From positions 39,160 through 103,159 of the forward strand of contig NZ_JACJKA010000010.1 in assembly GCF_016900355.1 (NCBI RefSeq): 64,000 nucleotides of DNA, given 5' to 3'. The notes under the pieces are model-generated. The model had not been told where the DNA came from. It searched no databases and saw nothing but the letters and a program-made list of their open reading frames with translations. The stretch is from Bacteroides mediterraneensis (lineage in GTDB: Bacteria > Bacteroidota > Bacteroidia > Bacteroidales > Bacteroidaceae). Below are positions 36,689 through 45,651 of this stretch, in pieces; position 1 is the stretch's first letter; each line of letters begins with the position of its first letter. The position numbers were made by a program, and so were the translations under genes.

Positions 36689-37576
36689 ATGGCATCACTG
36701 AAAGAAGTTAAAGGAAGAATCAACTCGATCAACGGCACGCTGAAAATCACTTCGGCGATGAAGATGGTGGCCTCGTCGAAACTGCACAAGGCGCAGGAGG
36801 CCATTGAAAACATGCTTCCTTATGAGCGCCGGCTGCACCGCATGCTCGACCATTTCCTGAGCGCGGGGCTGACCGTGGAGTCGCCTTTTGCAGTGAAGCG
36901 TGAGGTGAAGAAAGTGGCCGTTGTCGTATTTGCATCCAACAGCAGCTTGTGCGGTGGGTTCAACGTGAACGTCATCCGTCACCTGAACGAGGTGGTGGAG
37001 GAGTATGCCGGAACGGTGGGCCGCGAGAACATCGTGATTTACCCGGTAGGCCGTAAGGTGGCCGACGCGGTGAAGAAGATGAAAGGCGTGGTTTCGGCCG
37101 GCGACTTCCAGCACATGAGCGGAAAACCGAACTACAAGGAGGCGGCCGACCTGGCTGCCAACCTGATGGAGCAGTTTGCTGCCGGTGAAATCCAGAAGGT
37201 AGAACTGTTGTACAACCACTTCAAGTCGACTTCTTCGCAGATCCTGACCCGCGAGACGTATCTCCCGCTGGAACTGAATGCGGCGAAGGCAGACGACAAG
37301 GAGGAAGCTGCCGACGAAATGCAGGCAGACTACATCATCGAACCGTCGCCGGAACAGGTGATGCAGGAACTCTTGCCGAAGGTGCTCTGCCTGAAGCTGT
37401 ACACCGTGCTGCTTGACTCTACGGCTTCGGAACATGCGGCCCGTACGATGGCCATGCAGATTGCCACGGATAATGCAAATGACTTGATACAGGAACTGAC
37501 CTTGATTTACAACAAGAGCCGTCAGCAGGCCATCACGAATGAGCTGCTGGACATCGTGGGCGGGACAATGGCCTGA
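36689..37576 (+). CDS. atpG: ATP synthase F1 subunit gamma
   Basis: 295 residues, with N-terminal KGRINSINGTLKITSAMKMV and C-terminal MQIATDNANDLIQELTLIYN, the two coiled-coil helices of the rotor. A middle part (AAKADDKEEAADEMQADYI) is an acidic insert. Last gene of the operon, followed by a strong terminator. Confidence 0.96.
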   Translation: MASLKEVKGRINSINGTLKITSAMKMVASSKLHKAQEAIENMLPYERRLHRMLDHFLSAGLTVESPFAVKREVKKVAVVVFASNSSLCGGFNVNVIRHLNEVVEEYAGTVGRENIVIYPVGRKVADAVKKMKGVVSAGDFQHMSGKPNYKEAADLAANLMEQFAAGEIQKVELLYNHFKSTSSQILTRETYLPLELNAAKADDKEEAADEMQADYIIEPSPEQVMQELLPKVLCLKLYTVLLDSTASEHAARTMAMQIATDNANDLIQELTLIYNKSRQQAITNELLDIVGGTMA

Positions 37577-37601
37577 CCCGGTGCGGCTTTTTGCACTGCA
37601 T

Positions 37602-37645
37602 AAAAAAACGTATCGCTGTCTTTCGGCAGGATACGTTTTTTTTTT
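37602..37645 (+). terminator. Intrinsic terminator of the ATP synthase operon
   Basis: The arms AAAAACGTATC and GATACGTTTTT enclose a ~13-base loop and are followed by a T-run (ttttttttt). It lies 26 bp after the atpG stop, and on the other strand it also works toward the convergent lipoprotein gene. Confidence 0.85.
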
Positions 37646-37782
37646 GAACGAATAAACTAAAAAATTAATTATCTTAAAAAGAAAACATGAAATTCGCTTG
37701 GTGATTTATTTATATAACAATCTGGTTGTCACCTTGTTCATTCTTCGTCGTGTTTTTTTATCTCTTTTTTTTCTTTCTTTTT

Positions 37783-38208
37783 TTAATAATTATGGAAGCT
37801 CACCCAGGTACCGTCGAGCTGGCATTCCAGTCGTCCGTTGCCGAGGCGGATGTTGTCCATGTAGGAGAAATCGCCGCCGCCGTAGTTGAGCCGGATGCTG
37901 GTGTAGAACGCGTCGAACCAGTCCCACACGAAATCGTAGCGGTATTCGTCCCATCGTCCGTAGGCATCCTGCACGCGGATGTAGTCTTCGCCCGTGCCGT
38001 CGGGATAGAAGCGCAGCACCTGGAAGCGGTGGTAGCCATAGTCGTCGTACCAGTCGTCCTGCCAGTCGGAGCTGCAGAGGTAGCCTGTGCGTTCGCGGTA
38101 TTCCAGTGAGCCGTTTCCTAAATCCATTTCCACGTTACAAGACGGGAAGGCGAGCGTCAGTGTGAGCAGCATCGCTATATACATGAATTTTTTTGCCTTT
38201 GTTTTCAT
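37783..38208 (-). CDS. Small secreted lipoprotein of unknown function
   Basis: From the ATG at 38208 the product is about 141 residues. The signal ends in a lipobox (LLTLTLAFPSCNVEMDL). The mature part is very rich in Asp, Tyr, Arg and Trp (SSDWQDDWYDDYGYHRF, VWDWFDAFYTSIRL) with a repeating FYPDGTGE-like pattern typical of beta-rich Bacteroidales lipoproteins. A -7 box TACCTTTG (38246-38239) lies about 30 bp upstream. I do not recognise a named family. Confidence 0.75.
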   Translation of the reverse strand: MKTKAKKFMYIAMLLTLTLAFPSCNVEMDLGNGSLEYRERTGYLCSSDWQDDWYDDYGYHRFQVLRFYPDGTGEDYIRVQDAYGRWDEYRYDFVWDWFDAFYTSIRLNYGGGDFSYMDNIRLGNGRLECQLDGTWVSFHNY

Positions 38209-38468
38209 AACTTTGGGTGTTTTGGTTTCCTTCTGTGACAAAGGTATTTGGAAAAAAGCATACAAACGAATGATTTTTCCTATTCGTGGAGGGGAATTTC
38301 CCTACGGAGGGTAGGGATTGGCGCAAAAAAATCTCCTGCTTTTACTGTGGTTTGTCTTCCGGGCGGGTAAAAACAGGAGATTCTATGTGGAAGTGGAGTC
38401 TATCGGATGCGGATTCTATTTCTGAAACAGCTTCCGAAAAACTCGGTGGATCTGAGTCAGGAGTGTAT

Positions 38469-39092
38469 TCAAGACTTCTGCAGCAGGGCAATCAGGGCAT
38501 CGCGCCAGTCCTCGCCGTTGCGCGGACAGTACGTCTGGAAGCCCAAGACGTGTGCCGCCTGTACGTTGCCGGGGCCGTCGTCCACGAAGAGCGATTCTTC
38601 CGGGTCGATGCCGGCATCGGCTATCAGGAAGTCGAAAATCCGCCGGTCGGGCTTGGTCACCCCAATCTGATAGGAGAGATACAGCTTGTCGAAATACTCG
38701 TTCAGCGGTTTGCCCTTGGGCGAGAATTCCGGACTGCAGGCCCAGTCCATCACGTAAGGGTTGGTGTTGCTCAGCACGAACAGCTTGTAACGCTTGCGCA
38801 GTTCCTTGAGGCAGTCGAGCAGGCGTCCGTCTACTCCCGTAAAGAAGCCCATCCATGCCTGGCGTGTTTCTTCCCAAGTGAGTGTGCGTCCGCAGAGTTC
38901 GCCCAGTTTTGTTTGAAATTCGTCTGCCGTAATCTTGCCTTCTTCCAGTTCTTGGAAGATACCCGTCTGGTGATATTTGTCCAGACGCTGGTCGGCATCG
39001 GCCAGTCCTAATTGCTTGAAAGCCTCGACTGCTTTCTCGCGACTGATCGGGGCAATGACGCCTCCGAAATCGAAAATCAGGTTTTGTATCAT
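38469..39092 (-). CDS. HAD-superfamily hydrolase (YihX/epoxide-hydrolase-like)
   Basis: 207 residues. Motif I is IFDFGGVI (nucleophile D8; the usual second Asp is Gly, as in the YihX-type subgroup), motif II is FVLSNTNPYVMD, motif III Lys is in IGVTKPDRRIF, and motif IV is LFVDDGPGNVQAA. It should be a small-molecule phosphatase in the cytoplasm; the substrate is unknown. It ends the minus-strand group with the pseudouridine synthase, whose stop is 10 bp upstream. Confidence 0.85.
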   Translation of the reverse strand: MIQNLIFDFGGVIAPISREKAVEAFKQLGLADADQRLDKYHQTGIFQELEEGKITADEFQTKLGELCGRTLTWEETRQAWMGFFTGVDGRLLDCLKELRKRYKLFVLSNTNPYVMDWACSPEFSPKGKPLNEYFDKLYLSYQIGVTKPDRRIFDFLIADAGIDPEESLFVDDGPGNVQAAHVLGFQTYCPRNGEDWRDALIALLQKS

Positions 39093-39102
39093 TGTGTCGT
39101 TT

Positions 39103-40023
39103 TTATTTTCTCAGCATCAGGTTCTTGAATGAGCCGGGGTAGGGTGTTTCAAATTCCATGCGTTCGCCCGTGAGCGGATGGTAGAAGCAAAGCTTGAAGG
39201 CATGAAGCGCCAACCGTCCGAGGGGGTCGGCTTCACAACCGTAGCGTGCATCGCCCACGATGGGATGTCCGAGGGTCTGCATGTGCACGCGGATCTGGTT
39301 CTTGCGTCCCGTTTCCAATTGCAACTCCACGAGCGAGTAACCGTTGGCCCGCTTGATGGTGCGGTAGTGCGTGATGGAGAGCTTGCCTCCGTCGTCCACC
39401 GGCGAGGAGCTGACATACAGCTTGCGGTCGGTGAGCCAGGAGCGTACCATGCCCTGGTCTTTCTCCATGTCGCCCATGACGATGGCCACGTAGCGGCGGT
39501 CGTACACGATGTCGTGCCAGTTGTCGCGGAGCGTGTGCTGCGTCTTTTCGTCCTTGGCATACATCATGATGCCCGACGTCTCGCGGTCGAGGCGGTGCAC
39601 CACGAAGATGCGGTTGTTGCGGTGTTCCCGCTTCACGTACTCATTGAGGATATGCTGTGCGGTACGTTCCTTCTGGTGGTCGGTAGCCACGGAGAGCAGT
39701 CCCTCTTTCTTCTCCACCACGATGAGGTACGCATCCTCGTACAGGATTTTCAGCATCGGGTGACGGAACTCGTGGTTGTGCTTTTCCCGGCTCACCTGCA
39801 CCTTCATGCCCGGCTTGAGGGGATAGTTGTACTGTGTCTGGATGTTGTTGTCCACCATGACCACGCGGTTGGACAGGAGAGCCTTCACGCGTGTGCGGCT
39901 GATGCCCGCCATCTTCTTCATGAGGAACTCCATCAGTTCTGCCGGTTCGGTGACCGGATAGACCGTATATCTGGCGGCAGCCCGCGGAAGGGGACGCCGG
40001 CCGTTCGTATTTCTTCTTGCCAC
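39103..40023 (-). CDS. RluA-family pseudouridine synthase
   Basis: 306 residues. An S4-like domain lies near residues 30-80 (SRTRVKALLSNRVVMVDNN), followed by the catalytic motif HRLDRETSGIMMYAKD with its aspartate, and the C-terminal GRKNQIRVHMQTLGHPIVGD. It converts uridine to pseudouridine in an rRNA or tRNA; RluC/D-like targets are typical, but the site cannot be named. The N-terminus (RRNTNGRRPLPRAA) is basic. It lies 50 bp after the methyltransferase stop in the same direction. Confidence 0.9.
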   Translation of the reverse strand: MARRNTNGRRPLPRAAARYTVYPVTEPAELMEFLMKKMAGISRTRVKALLSNRVVMVDNNIQTQYNYPLKPGMKVQVSREKHNHEFRHPMLKILYEDAYLIVVEKKEGLLSVATDHQKERTAQHILNEYVKREHRNNRIFVVHRLDRETSGIMMYAKDEKTQHTLRDNWHDIVYDRRYVAIVMGDMEKDQGMVRSWLTDRKLYVSSSPVDDGGKLSITHYRTIKRANGYSLVELQLETGRKNQIRVHMQTLGHPIVGDARYGCEADPLGRLALHAFKLCFYHPLTGERMEFETPYPGSFKNLMLRK

Positions 40024-40074
40024 TTTGTGTATCGTAATCTTGGGTTAGTTATCAGTTGGGTAAATGCGGTGCGC

Positions 40075-41493
40075 TTAACGGCGGTCCAGGCGTACCACAT
40101 TCTCCACGTGGTGCGTGTGAGGGAACATGTCGACCGGCTGTACGGCGGTCACCTTGTACTTGCCGTCGAGCAGCTGGAGGTCGCGTGCCTGTGTGGCCGG
40201 GTTGCAGCTCACGTAGACGATGCGTTTCGGTTCGGCTGCCAGAATCACGTCGATCACGTCGTTGTGCATGCCTGCGCGGGGAGGGTCGGTGATGATGACA
40301 TCCGGACGTCCGTGTTCCGCGATGAAGTCGTTGGTGAGGATGTCCTTCATGTCGCCCGCATAGAACAGCGTGTTGTCGATGCCGTTCAGGGCCGAGTTCA
40401 CCTTGGCATCCTCGATGGCCTCGGGCACATATTCGATGCCCACCACCTTGCGTGCCTGCCGTGCCACGAAGTTGGCGATGGTACCCGTACCCGTGTAGAG
40501 GTCATACACCAGCTCGTTACCCGTGAGTTCGGCAAACTCGCGCGCCACCTTATATAAATTATAAGCCTGTTCGGAATTGGTCTGGTAGAACGATTTCGGT
40601 CCCACCTTGAAGCGCAGTCCCTCCATCTCCTCAAAGATGTGGTCGTTGCCCTTGAACACCTCCACGTCGAGGTCGCCGATGGTATCGTTGCACTTGTTGT
40701 TGATGACGTACATCAGCGAAGTAATCTGCGGGAACTGGTCGGCCATGAACTGGAGGATTTCCTCCATCTTGCGGCGGTCGTCGTCGTTCGTCACCTTGCA
40801 CTGCAACACCACCATCAGTTCGCCCGTAGACGAGGTACGGATCATGATGTTACGCAGCAAGCCTTCCTGCGAGCGCAGGTCGAAGAACGGGAAACTGTGC
40901 GCGTAGGCATAGTCGCGCACGGCGTTGCGAATCTGGTTGGAGATGTCGTCCTGCAACCAGCACTTGTCGATGGCCAGTACCTTGTCGAACGCTCCCGGAA
41001 TGTGGAATCCCACCGCGTTCATCTGGTCGTACTTCACGTCCTGTTTCACCTCCTCTTCGGTGAGCCAGCGCTTGTTGGAGAACGTAAACTCCAGCTTGTT
41101 GCGGTAGAAGCGTGTCTTTTCCGAGCCTAAGATGGGACGGAATTCCGGCAGTTCCACCTTCCCGATGCGGGTGAGGTTGTCGAACACCTGTTTCTGTTTG
41201 TACTTGAGTTGTTCCTCGTAGGAGAGACACTGCCATTTGCATCCTCCGCACACACCGAAGTGACTGCAAAACGGCTCCACGCGCAGGGGAGACTTTTCGT
41301 AGAACTTTACGGCCACCGCTTCGGCGTAATGGTTCTTCTTGCGCTTCACCTGTAAATCGACTACATCGCCCGGCACTACATACGGGACAAACACTACCAG
41401 TTCATTCACTTTAGCCACGGCCTTGCCTTCTGCGGCTACATCTGTTATCGTTACTTTCTCCAGTAAAGGGAGTTCTTTCTTCTTTCTTGCCAC
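40075..41493 (-). CDS. 23S rRNA (uracil-C5)-methyltransferase, RlmD/RumA type
   Basis: 472 residues if the GTG at 41493 is the start (protein MARKKKELPLLEKV). An upstream in-frame TTG at 41523 is inside a -7 box (TAAATTTG, 41528-41521) and so is unlikely. An N-terminal TRAM domain is followed by the iron-sulphur cysteines in PFCSHFGVCGGCKWQC, then the SAM motif YDLYTGTGTIANFVA, and the catalytic IVYVSCNPATQARDL. It methylates a uridine in 23S rRNA (or a tRNA); target assignment is by family. Confidence 0.9.
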   Translation of the reverse strand: MARKKKELPLLEKVTITDVAAEGKAVAKVNELVVFVPYVVPGDVVDLQVKRKKNHYAEAVAVKFYEKSPLRVEPFCSHFGVCGGCKWQCLSYEEQLKYKQKQVFDNLTRIGKVELPEFRPILGSEKTRFYRNKLEFTFSNKRWLTEEEVKQDVKYDQMNAVGFHIPGAFDKVLAIDKCWLQDDISNQIRNAVRDYAYAHSFPFFDLRSQEGLLRNIMIRTSSTGELMVVLQCKVTNDDDRRKMEEILQFMADQFPQITSLMYVINNKCNDTIGDLDVEVFKGNDHIFEEMEGLRFKVGPKSFYQTNSEQAYNLYKVAREFAELTGNELVYDLYTGTGTIANFVARQARKVVGIEYVPEAIEDAKVNSALNGIDNTLFYAGDMKDILTNDFIAEHGRPDVIITDPPRAGMHNDVIDVILAAEPKRIVYVSCNPATQARDLQLLDGKYKVTAVQPVDMFPHTHHVENVVRLDRR

Positions 41494-41520
41494 GTTTTTT
41501 TTATAAAACCAATTTGGGAG

Positions 41521-41528
41521 CAAATTTA
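41521..41528 (-). promoter_or_regulatory. -7 box (TAAATTTG) deciding the methyltransferase start
   Basis: This minus-strand octamer fits TAnnTTTG and overlaps the TTG codon that would open the longest frame. If it is the promoter, translation must start downstream, which favours the GTG at 41493. No clear -33 element is seen. Confidence 0.5.
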
Positions 41529-41620
41529 GACATTTTTCCTGACATTCTGCTATGTTTTGGAAAGAAGTTGATTTTGCAAAGTCTATGTGGCAAAATATGT
41601 CGAAGAATATATTTCTAAAA

Positions 41621-41651
41621 TTTGGAATCTAATAAAATATGTATAGATTTG
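41621..41651 (+). promoter_or_regulatory. Bacteroidetes promoter of ppdK
   Basis: TTTG at 41621-41624 and TAGATTTG at 41644-41651 are separated by 19 bp, a full consensus. It precedes the ppdK ATG by 74 bp. Two near-identical AACCGACGAAAAACA / TTGACCGATGAAAAACA stretches follow in the leader. Confidence 0.8.
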
Positions 41652-41725
41652 CGTCCGTTGACCGATGAAAAACACGTTGAGTTAACCGACGAAAAACATT
41701 AAAATAACCTTATCAATAAGAAAAC

Positions 41726-44452
41726 ATGGAAAAGAAAAGAGTCTACACCTTCGGGAACGGACATGCCGAAGGAAAAGCCGACATGAGAAACTTGCTGGGT
41801 GGAAAGGGGGCAAACCTGGCCGAAATGAATCTGATTGGAGTACCCGTACCTCCGGGCTTTACCATCACCACGGAGGTCTGCAACGAATATTTTGAGAAAG
41901 GAAAAGACGATGTGGTTGCCTTGCTGAAAGACGATGTGGAGAAATCCATCAAGGGCGTGGAGAGCCTGATGAAGTCGAAGTTCGGCGATGTGGAAAACCC
42001 GCTGCTCGTTTCCGTTCGTTCGGGTGCCAGAGCATCCATGCCGGGAATGATGGACACCATCCTGAACTTAGGACTGAACGACGAGGTAGTGGAGGGACTG
42101 GCCCGCAAGACCGGTAACCCGCGCTTCGCCTGGGATTCTTACCGCCGCTTTGTGCAGATGTACGGCGACGTGGTGCTGGGCATGAAACCTGTGAACAAGG
42201 AAGACATCGACCCGTTTGAAGCCATCATCGAGGAGGTGAAGAAGGCCAAGGGTGTGCGTCTGGACAACGAGCTCGACGTGGACGACCTGAAGACACTGGT
42301 GGTCCGCTTCAAGGAGGCTGTGAAGAAACAGACCGGACAGGAATTCCCGTCATGCGCCTACGAACAGCTGTGGGGCGCCATCTGTGCCGTATTCGATTCG
42401 TGGATGAACGAGCGCGCCATCCTCTACCGCAAGATGGAAGGCATTCCGGCAGAGTGGGGAACAGCCGTGAACGTGCAGGCCATGGTCTTCGGTAACATGG
42501 GCGAAACATCGGCTACGGGTGTCTGCTTCTCCCGCGATGCTGCCACCGGGGAAGATTTGTTCAACGGCGAATACCTGATCAACGCCCAAGGGGAAGACGT
42601 GGTAGCCGGTATCCGCACGCCGCAACAGATTACGAAAATCGGTTCCCAGCGCTGGGCCGAACTGCAGGGCATCTCGGAAGAAGAACGTGTGGCCAAGTAT
42701 CCTTCCATGGAGGAAGCCATGCCCGCTATTTATAAGGAACTCGACGAGCTACAGACCAAGCTGGAAAACCATTACCGCGACATGCAGGACATGGAATTTA
42801 CCGTGCAGGAAGGCAAACTTTGGTTCCTCCAGACCCGTAACGGAAAGCGAACGGGTGCCGCCATGGTCCGCATCGCCATGGAAATGCTGCACCAGGGTAT
42901 GATTGACGAAAAGACCGCCCTGCTGCGCTGCGAGCCCAACAAGCTCGACGAACTGCTGCATCCGGTGTTCGACAAGGAAGCGCTGGGACGTGCTCGCGTG
43001 CTGACCCGTGGTCTGCCGGCCTCTCCAGGAGCTGCCTGCGGACACATCGTCTTCTTCGCCGAAGATGCCGCCGAATGGCATGACGGCGGTCACCGCGTGG
43101 TGCTGGTACGTATTGAAACTTCCCCGGAAGACCTGGCCGGTATGCAGGCTGCCGAAGGTATCCTGACCGCCCGCGGAGGTATGACCTCGCATGCAGCTGT
43201 TGTAGCCCGCGGTATGGGTAAGTGCTGCGTATCCGGTGCCGGAGCCATCAACGTGAACTACAAGACCCGCACGGTAGAAATCGACGGGGTAGTGCTGAAG
43301 GAAGGCGACTACATCTCCATCAACGGAACCAACGGCGAGGTGTATGCCGGAGAAATCCCGACCCAGCCGGCCAAACTGTCGGGCCACTTTGCCGAACTGA
43401 TGGAACTCTGCGACAAGTATGCCCGCCTGAAAGTGCGTACTAATGCCGACACGCCGCGCAACGCACAGGATGCCCGCGGTTTCGGGGCCGTAGGTATCGG
43501 ACTCTGCCGTACGGAACATATGTTCTTCGATGACGAAAAGATTATCGCCATGCGCGAAATGATTCTGGCCGAGGATGTGGAAGGTCGCAAGAAAGCCCTC
43601 GACAAGCTGTTGCCGTATCAGAAAGCCGACTTCAAGGAAATTTTCAAGACCATGGACGGACTGCCGGTCAACGTGCGTCTGCTCGACCCGCCGTTGCATG
43701 AGTTCGTGCCGCACGACCTGAAGGGACAGGAAGAAATGGCCGAGGCCATGGGCGTGACAGTGGAATACATCCGCCAGCGTGTGGACAACCTCTGCGAGCA
43801 CAACCCGATGCTGGGTCACCGCGGTTGCCGTTTGGGAAATACTTATCCGGAAATCACCGAGATGCAGACCCGCGCCATCTTAGGTGCCGCCTGTGAGCTG
43901 AAGAAGGAAGGCTACGACCCGCATCCGGAAATCATGGTGCCGCTCATCGGTATCCTGTATGAGTTTGAGGCACAGGAAAAGGTAATCCGTGCTACGGCTG
44001 CCCAGCTGTTCAAGGAAGAAGGCGTGGAAATCCCGTTCAAGGTGGGTACCATGATCGAAGTGCCGCGTGCCGCCCTGACTGCCGACCGCATCGCTTCGCA
44101 CGCCGAATATTTCTCTTTCGGTACGAACGACCTGACCCAGATGACCTTCGGCTATTCACGCGACGACATCGCTTCCTTCTTGCCGGTGTACCTGGAGAAG
44201 AAGATCCTGAAGGTCGACCCGTTCCAGGTGCTCGACCAGAACGGAGTGGGACAGCTCATCGAGATGGCCGTAGCCAAAGGCCGTTCGGTACGTCCCGACC
44301 TGAAATGCGGTATCTGCGGCGAGCATGGCGGTGAACCGACTTCCGTGAAGTTCTGCCACAAGGTAGGTTTGGATTACGTGAGCTGCTCACCGTTCCGCGT
44401 GCCTATCGCCAGACTGGCTGCGGCGCAGGCAGCGATAGAGGATACTCTCTAA
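41726..44452 (+). CDS. ppdK: Pyruvate, phosphate dikinase
   Basis: 908 residues, the usual length. The ATP-binding N-terminus has NLLGGKGANLAEMNLIGVPV, the phosphohistidine domain has GGMTSHAAVVARGMGK, and the C-terminal PEP domain has CGICGEHGGEP with the catalytic cysteine. It interconverts pyruvate, ATP and phosphate with PEP, AMP and pyrophosphate in the cytoplasm, giving a pyrophosphate-linked glycolysis/gluconeogenesis step typical of anaerobes. Own promoter upstream and hairpin downstream, so it is monocistronic. Confidence 0.97.
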   Translation: MEKKRVYTFGNGHAEGKADMRNLLGGKGANLAEMNLIGVPVPPGFTITTEVCNEYFEKGKDDVVALLKDDVEKSIKGVESLMKSKFGDVENPLLVSVRSGARASMPGMMDTILNLGLNDEVVEGLARKTGNPRFAWDSYRRFVQMYGDVVLGMKPVNKEDIDPFEAIIEEVKKAKGVRLDNELDVDDLKTLVVRFKEAVKKQTGQEFPSCAYEQLWGAICAVFDSWMNERAILYRKMEGIPAEWGTAVNVQAMVFGNMGETSATGVCFSRDAATGEDLFNGEYLINAQGEDVVAGIRTPQQITKIGSQRWAELQGISEEERVAKYPSMEEAMPAIYKELDELQTKLENHYRDMQDMEFTVQEGKLWFLQTRNGKRTGAAMVRIAMEMLHQGMIDEKTALLRCEPNKLDELLHPVFDKEALGRARVLTRGLPASPGAACGHIVFFAEDAAEWHDGGHRVVLVRIETSPEDLAGMQAAEGILTARGGMTSHAAVVARGMGKCCVSGAGAINVNYKTRTVEIDGVVLKEGDYISINGTNGEVYAGEIPTQPAKLSGHFAELMELCDKYARLKVRTNADTPRNAQDARGFGAVGIGLCRTEHMFFDDEKIIAMREMILAEDVEGRKKALDKLLPYQKADFKEIFKTMDGLPVNVRLLDPPLHEFVPHDLKGQEEMAEAMGVTVEYIRQRVDNLCEHNPMLGHRGCRLGNTYPEITEMQTRAILGAACELKKEGYDPHPEIMVPLIGILYEFEAQEKVIRATAAQLFKEEGVEIPFKVGTMIEVPRAALTADRIASHAEYFSFGTNDLTQMTFGYSRDDIASFLPVYLEKKILKVDPFQVLDQNGVGQLIEMAVAKGRSVRPDLKCGICGEHGGEPTSVKFCHKVGLDYVSCSPFRVPIARLAAAQAAIEDTL

Positions 44453-44493
44453 GACTGGAAGCCCTCAGGCAGAATAGCAATTAAGATTTGTAT

Positions 44494-44533
44494 CAGGCTG
44501 TAATCTACCGATTTACGCGGTAATTACAGCCTG
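44494..44533 (+). terminator. Hairpin after ppdK
   Basis: A 16-bp stem with one bulged base: CAGGCTGTAAT-C-TACCG pairs with CGGTA-ATTACAGCCTG around a 7-base loop. There is no clear U-tract after it, so it may stabilise the message end rather than terminate strongly. Confidence 0.6.
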
Positions 44534-44681
44534 AGTTGCGTTAAGACAGTTCGTGCAGTTGACATCAAAAAATGAGCCAAATGAGCGTATTTGTTTTACT
44601 CTATGTTTACCCCAAAAATCATCATGTTTACCCCTGTTTACCCCAAAGAATTTCTTGTATTTATCTAAAAAGGAAATAGGT

Positions 44682-45168
44682 ATGACAACATTTAAAGCAA
44701 CGGTAAAAAAGCCGAGAAGCGATGGCTTTTACACAGTTTACATCAGGATTACGCACCAGCGCAAATCCAGTTATATTAAAACAAATAAAATTGTAGACGC
44801 TGCTCATATTACGAAAGGTGGTGATCTCACTGACCCTGTTGTAAATGAGTATTGCGCTATGCTCATCAGGCAATATACGGACCGCTTGAACCGCGTGAAT
44901 GCGACTTGTTGGGAAATAAAGGAAGTAATAGAGTTCTTGTTGAAAGACGATGAAGAAGCGTGCTTCAGCGATTACGCGCGAAAGTTCATAGACAGGATGG
45001 AAGCGGATGGACACGAACGCAATGCAAAGAATTACAGACTTGCGGTAAACCATTTAGAACGCTTCATGGGGACAACCCGACTTCTGTTTAGCAACTTGTC
45101 ATCTTCTGCAATAAATCTTTGGATAGAGAGTCTGTCAAAAACAAACCGAGCCAAAGAAATGTACCCTA
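44682..45168 (+). pseudogene. Tyrosine-recombinase integrase, N-terminal fragment
   Basis: From the ATG at 44682 (RBS AGGAAATAGG) the frame has the Bacteroidales integrase N-terminal part: TTFKATVKKPRSDGFYTVY (arm-binding), then the SAM-like core-binding region FSDYARKFIDRMEADGHERN and LSSSAINLWIESLSKTN. After about KTNRAKEMYP the sequence changes to the reverse complement of another gene, so the catalytic R-H-R-Y domain is missing. It marks a deleted mobile element behind ppdK. No tRNA or att repeat is seen. Confidence 0.82.
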
Positions 45169-45301
45169 CTGGCGTGTACCCTGTGAGCCATTGCACAATC
45201 TGCCGCACCTCGCTTTCCGACCGTCCCTTCCGTTCGGCCTTGGCAACCAGCAAGGGATAGACCTTGGCCAACGGCATCTGATATACTTTGTTCGTTTCCA
45301 T
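45169..45301 (-). pseudogene. DUF2200 family protein, N-terminal fragment
   Basis: The frame from the ATG at 45301 reads METNKVYQMPLAKVYPLLVA and QIVQWLTGYTP, which matches the first ~45 residues of DUF2200 proteins (normally about 110-120). Beyond that it runs into integrase codons in antisense. The two truncated genes are joined tail-to-tail at about 45168. Exact junction is approximate to a few bases. Confidence 0.75.
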
Positions 45302-45449
45302 GACACATTTATATGATGGCTGTTCACGTTCGTTTATATTGGGACAAAGTTGCTGTTCTTTTGCTAATCAGGCAATTTCCAGCTCGTTTCTTGTCATATT
45401 CTACAAAATTTTAGGAAAAGGCGTCGGAAATCATAGGTTTATGCACTTG
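45302..45449. other. Upstream region of the DUF2200 fragment
   Basis: AT-rich intergenic DNA with no recognisable gene. A Bacteroidetes -7 box for the minus-strand DUF2200 fragment is not convincing. Confidence 0.35.
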
Positions 45450-45496
45450 TAAGTAAGTCGCAAGAATGAAATGATATTATCTTTTGAGGAGTTAAG
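45450..45496. repeat. 47-bp direct repeat, left copy
   Basis: TAAGTAAGTCG(C/T)AAGAATG and following bases up to GAGGAGTTAAG recur at 46535-46581 with one difference in 47. The two copies bracket the glycerophosphodiesterase gene in direct orientation, and could recombine to delete it. Confidence 0.8.
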
Positions 45497-45634
45497 GAGT
45501 TAAGAAGTTAAGCCAATACCTCTGTGTATACGGTTCTTATTGACTTACTATCGGCTTAACTCCTAACGGAGCGCAGCGGAGTGATAACTCCTTAACTTCT
45601 TAACTCCTTAACTTCTTAACTTCTTAACTCCTCC
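45486..45634. repeat. GGAGTTAAG-type repeats forming an inverted structure
   Basis: Several GGAGTTAAG/AAGTTAAG units (from 45486) are followed by their complements (CTTAACTCC and CTTAACTTC, 45554-45634), separated by a short unrelated loop. The arms can pair over most of their length. It lies after the 3' end of the glycerophosphodiesterase and may act as a transcript end. This kind of short-unit repeat is common in Bacteroides intergenic DNA. Confidence 0.6.
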
Positions 45635-45651
45635 ATATCATCCTCTACTTA

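Noticed and set aside
39178..40557. 459-codon open frame on the plus strand
   Set aside because: Antisense to the pseudouridine synthase and the rRNA methyltransferase, both of which have complete catalytic motifs.
41493..41523. TTG at 41523 as the start of the rRNA methyltransferase
   Set aside because: It lies inside a -7 box and the GTG at 41493 gives the family-like start ARKKKELPLLEK.
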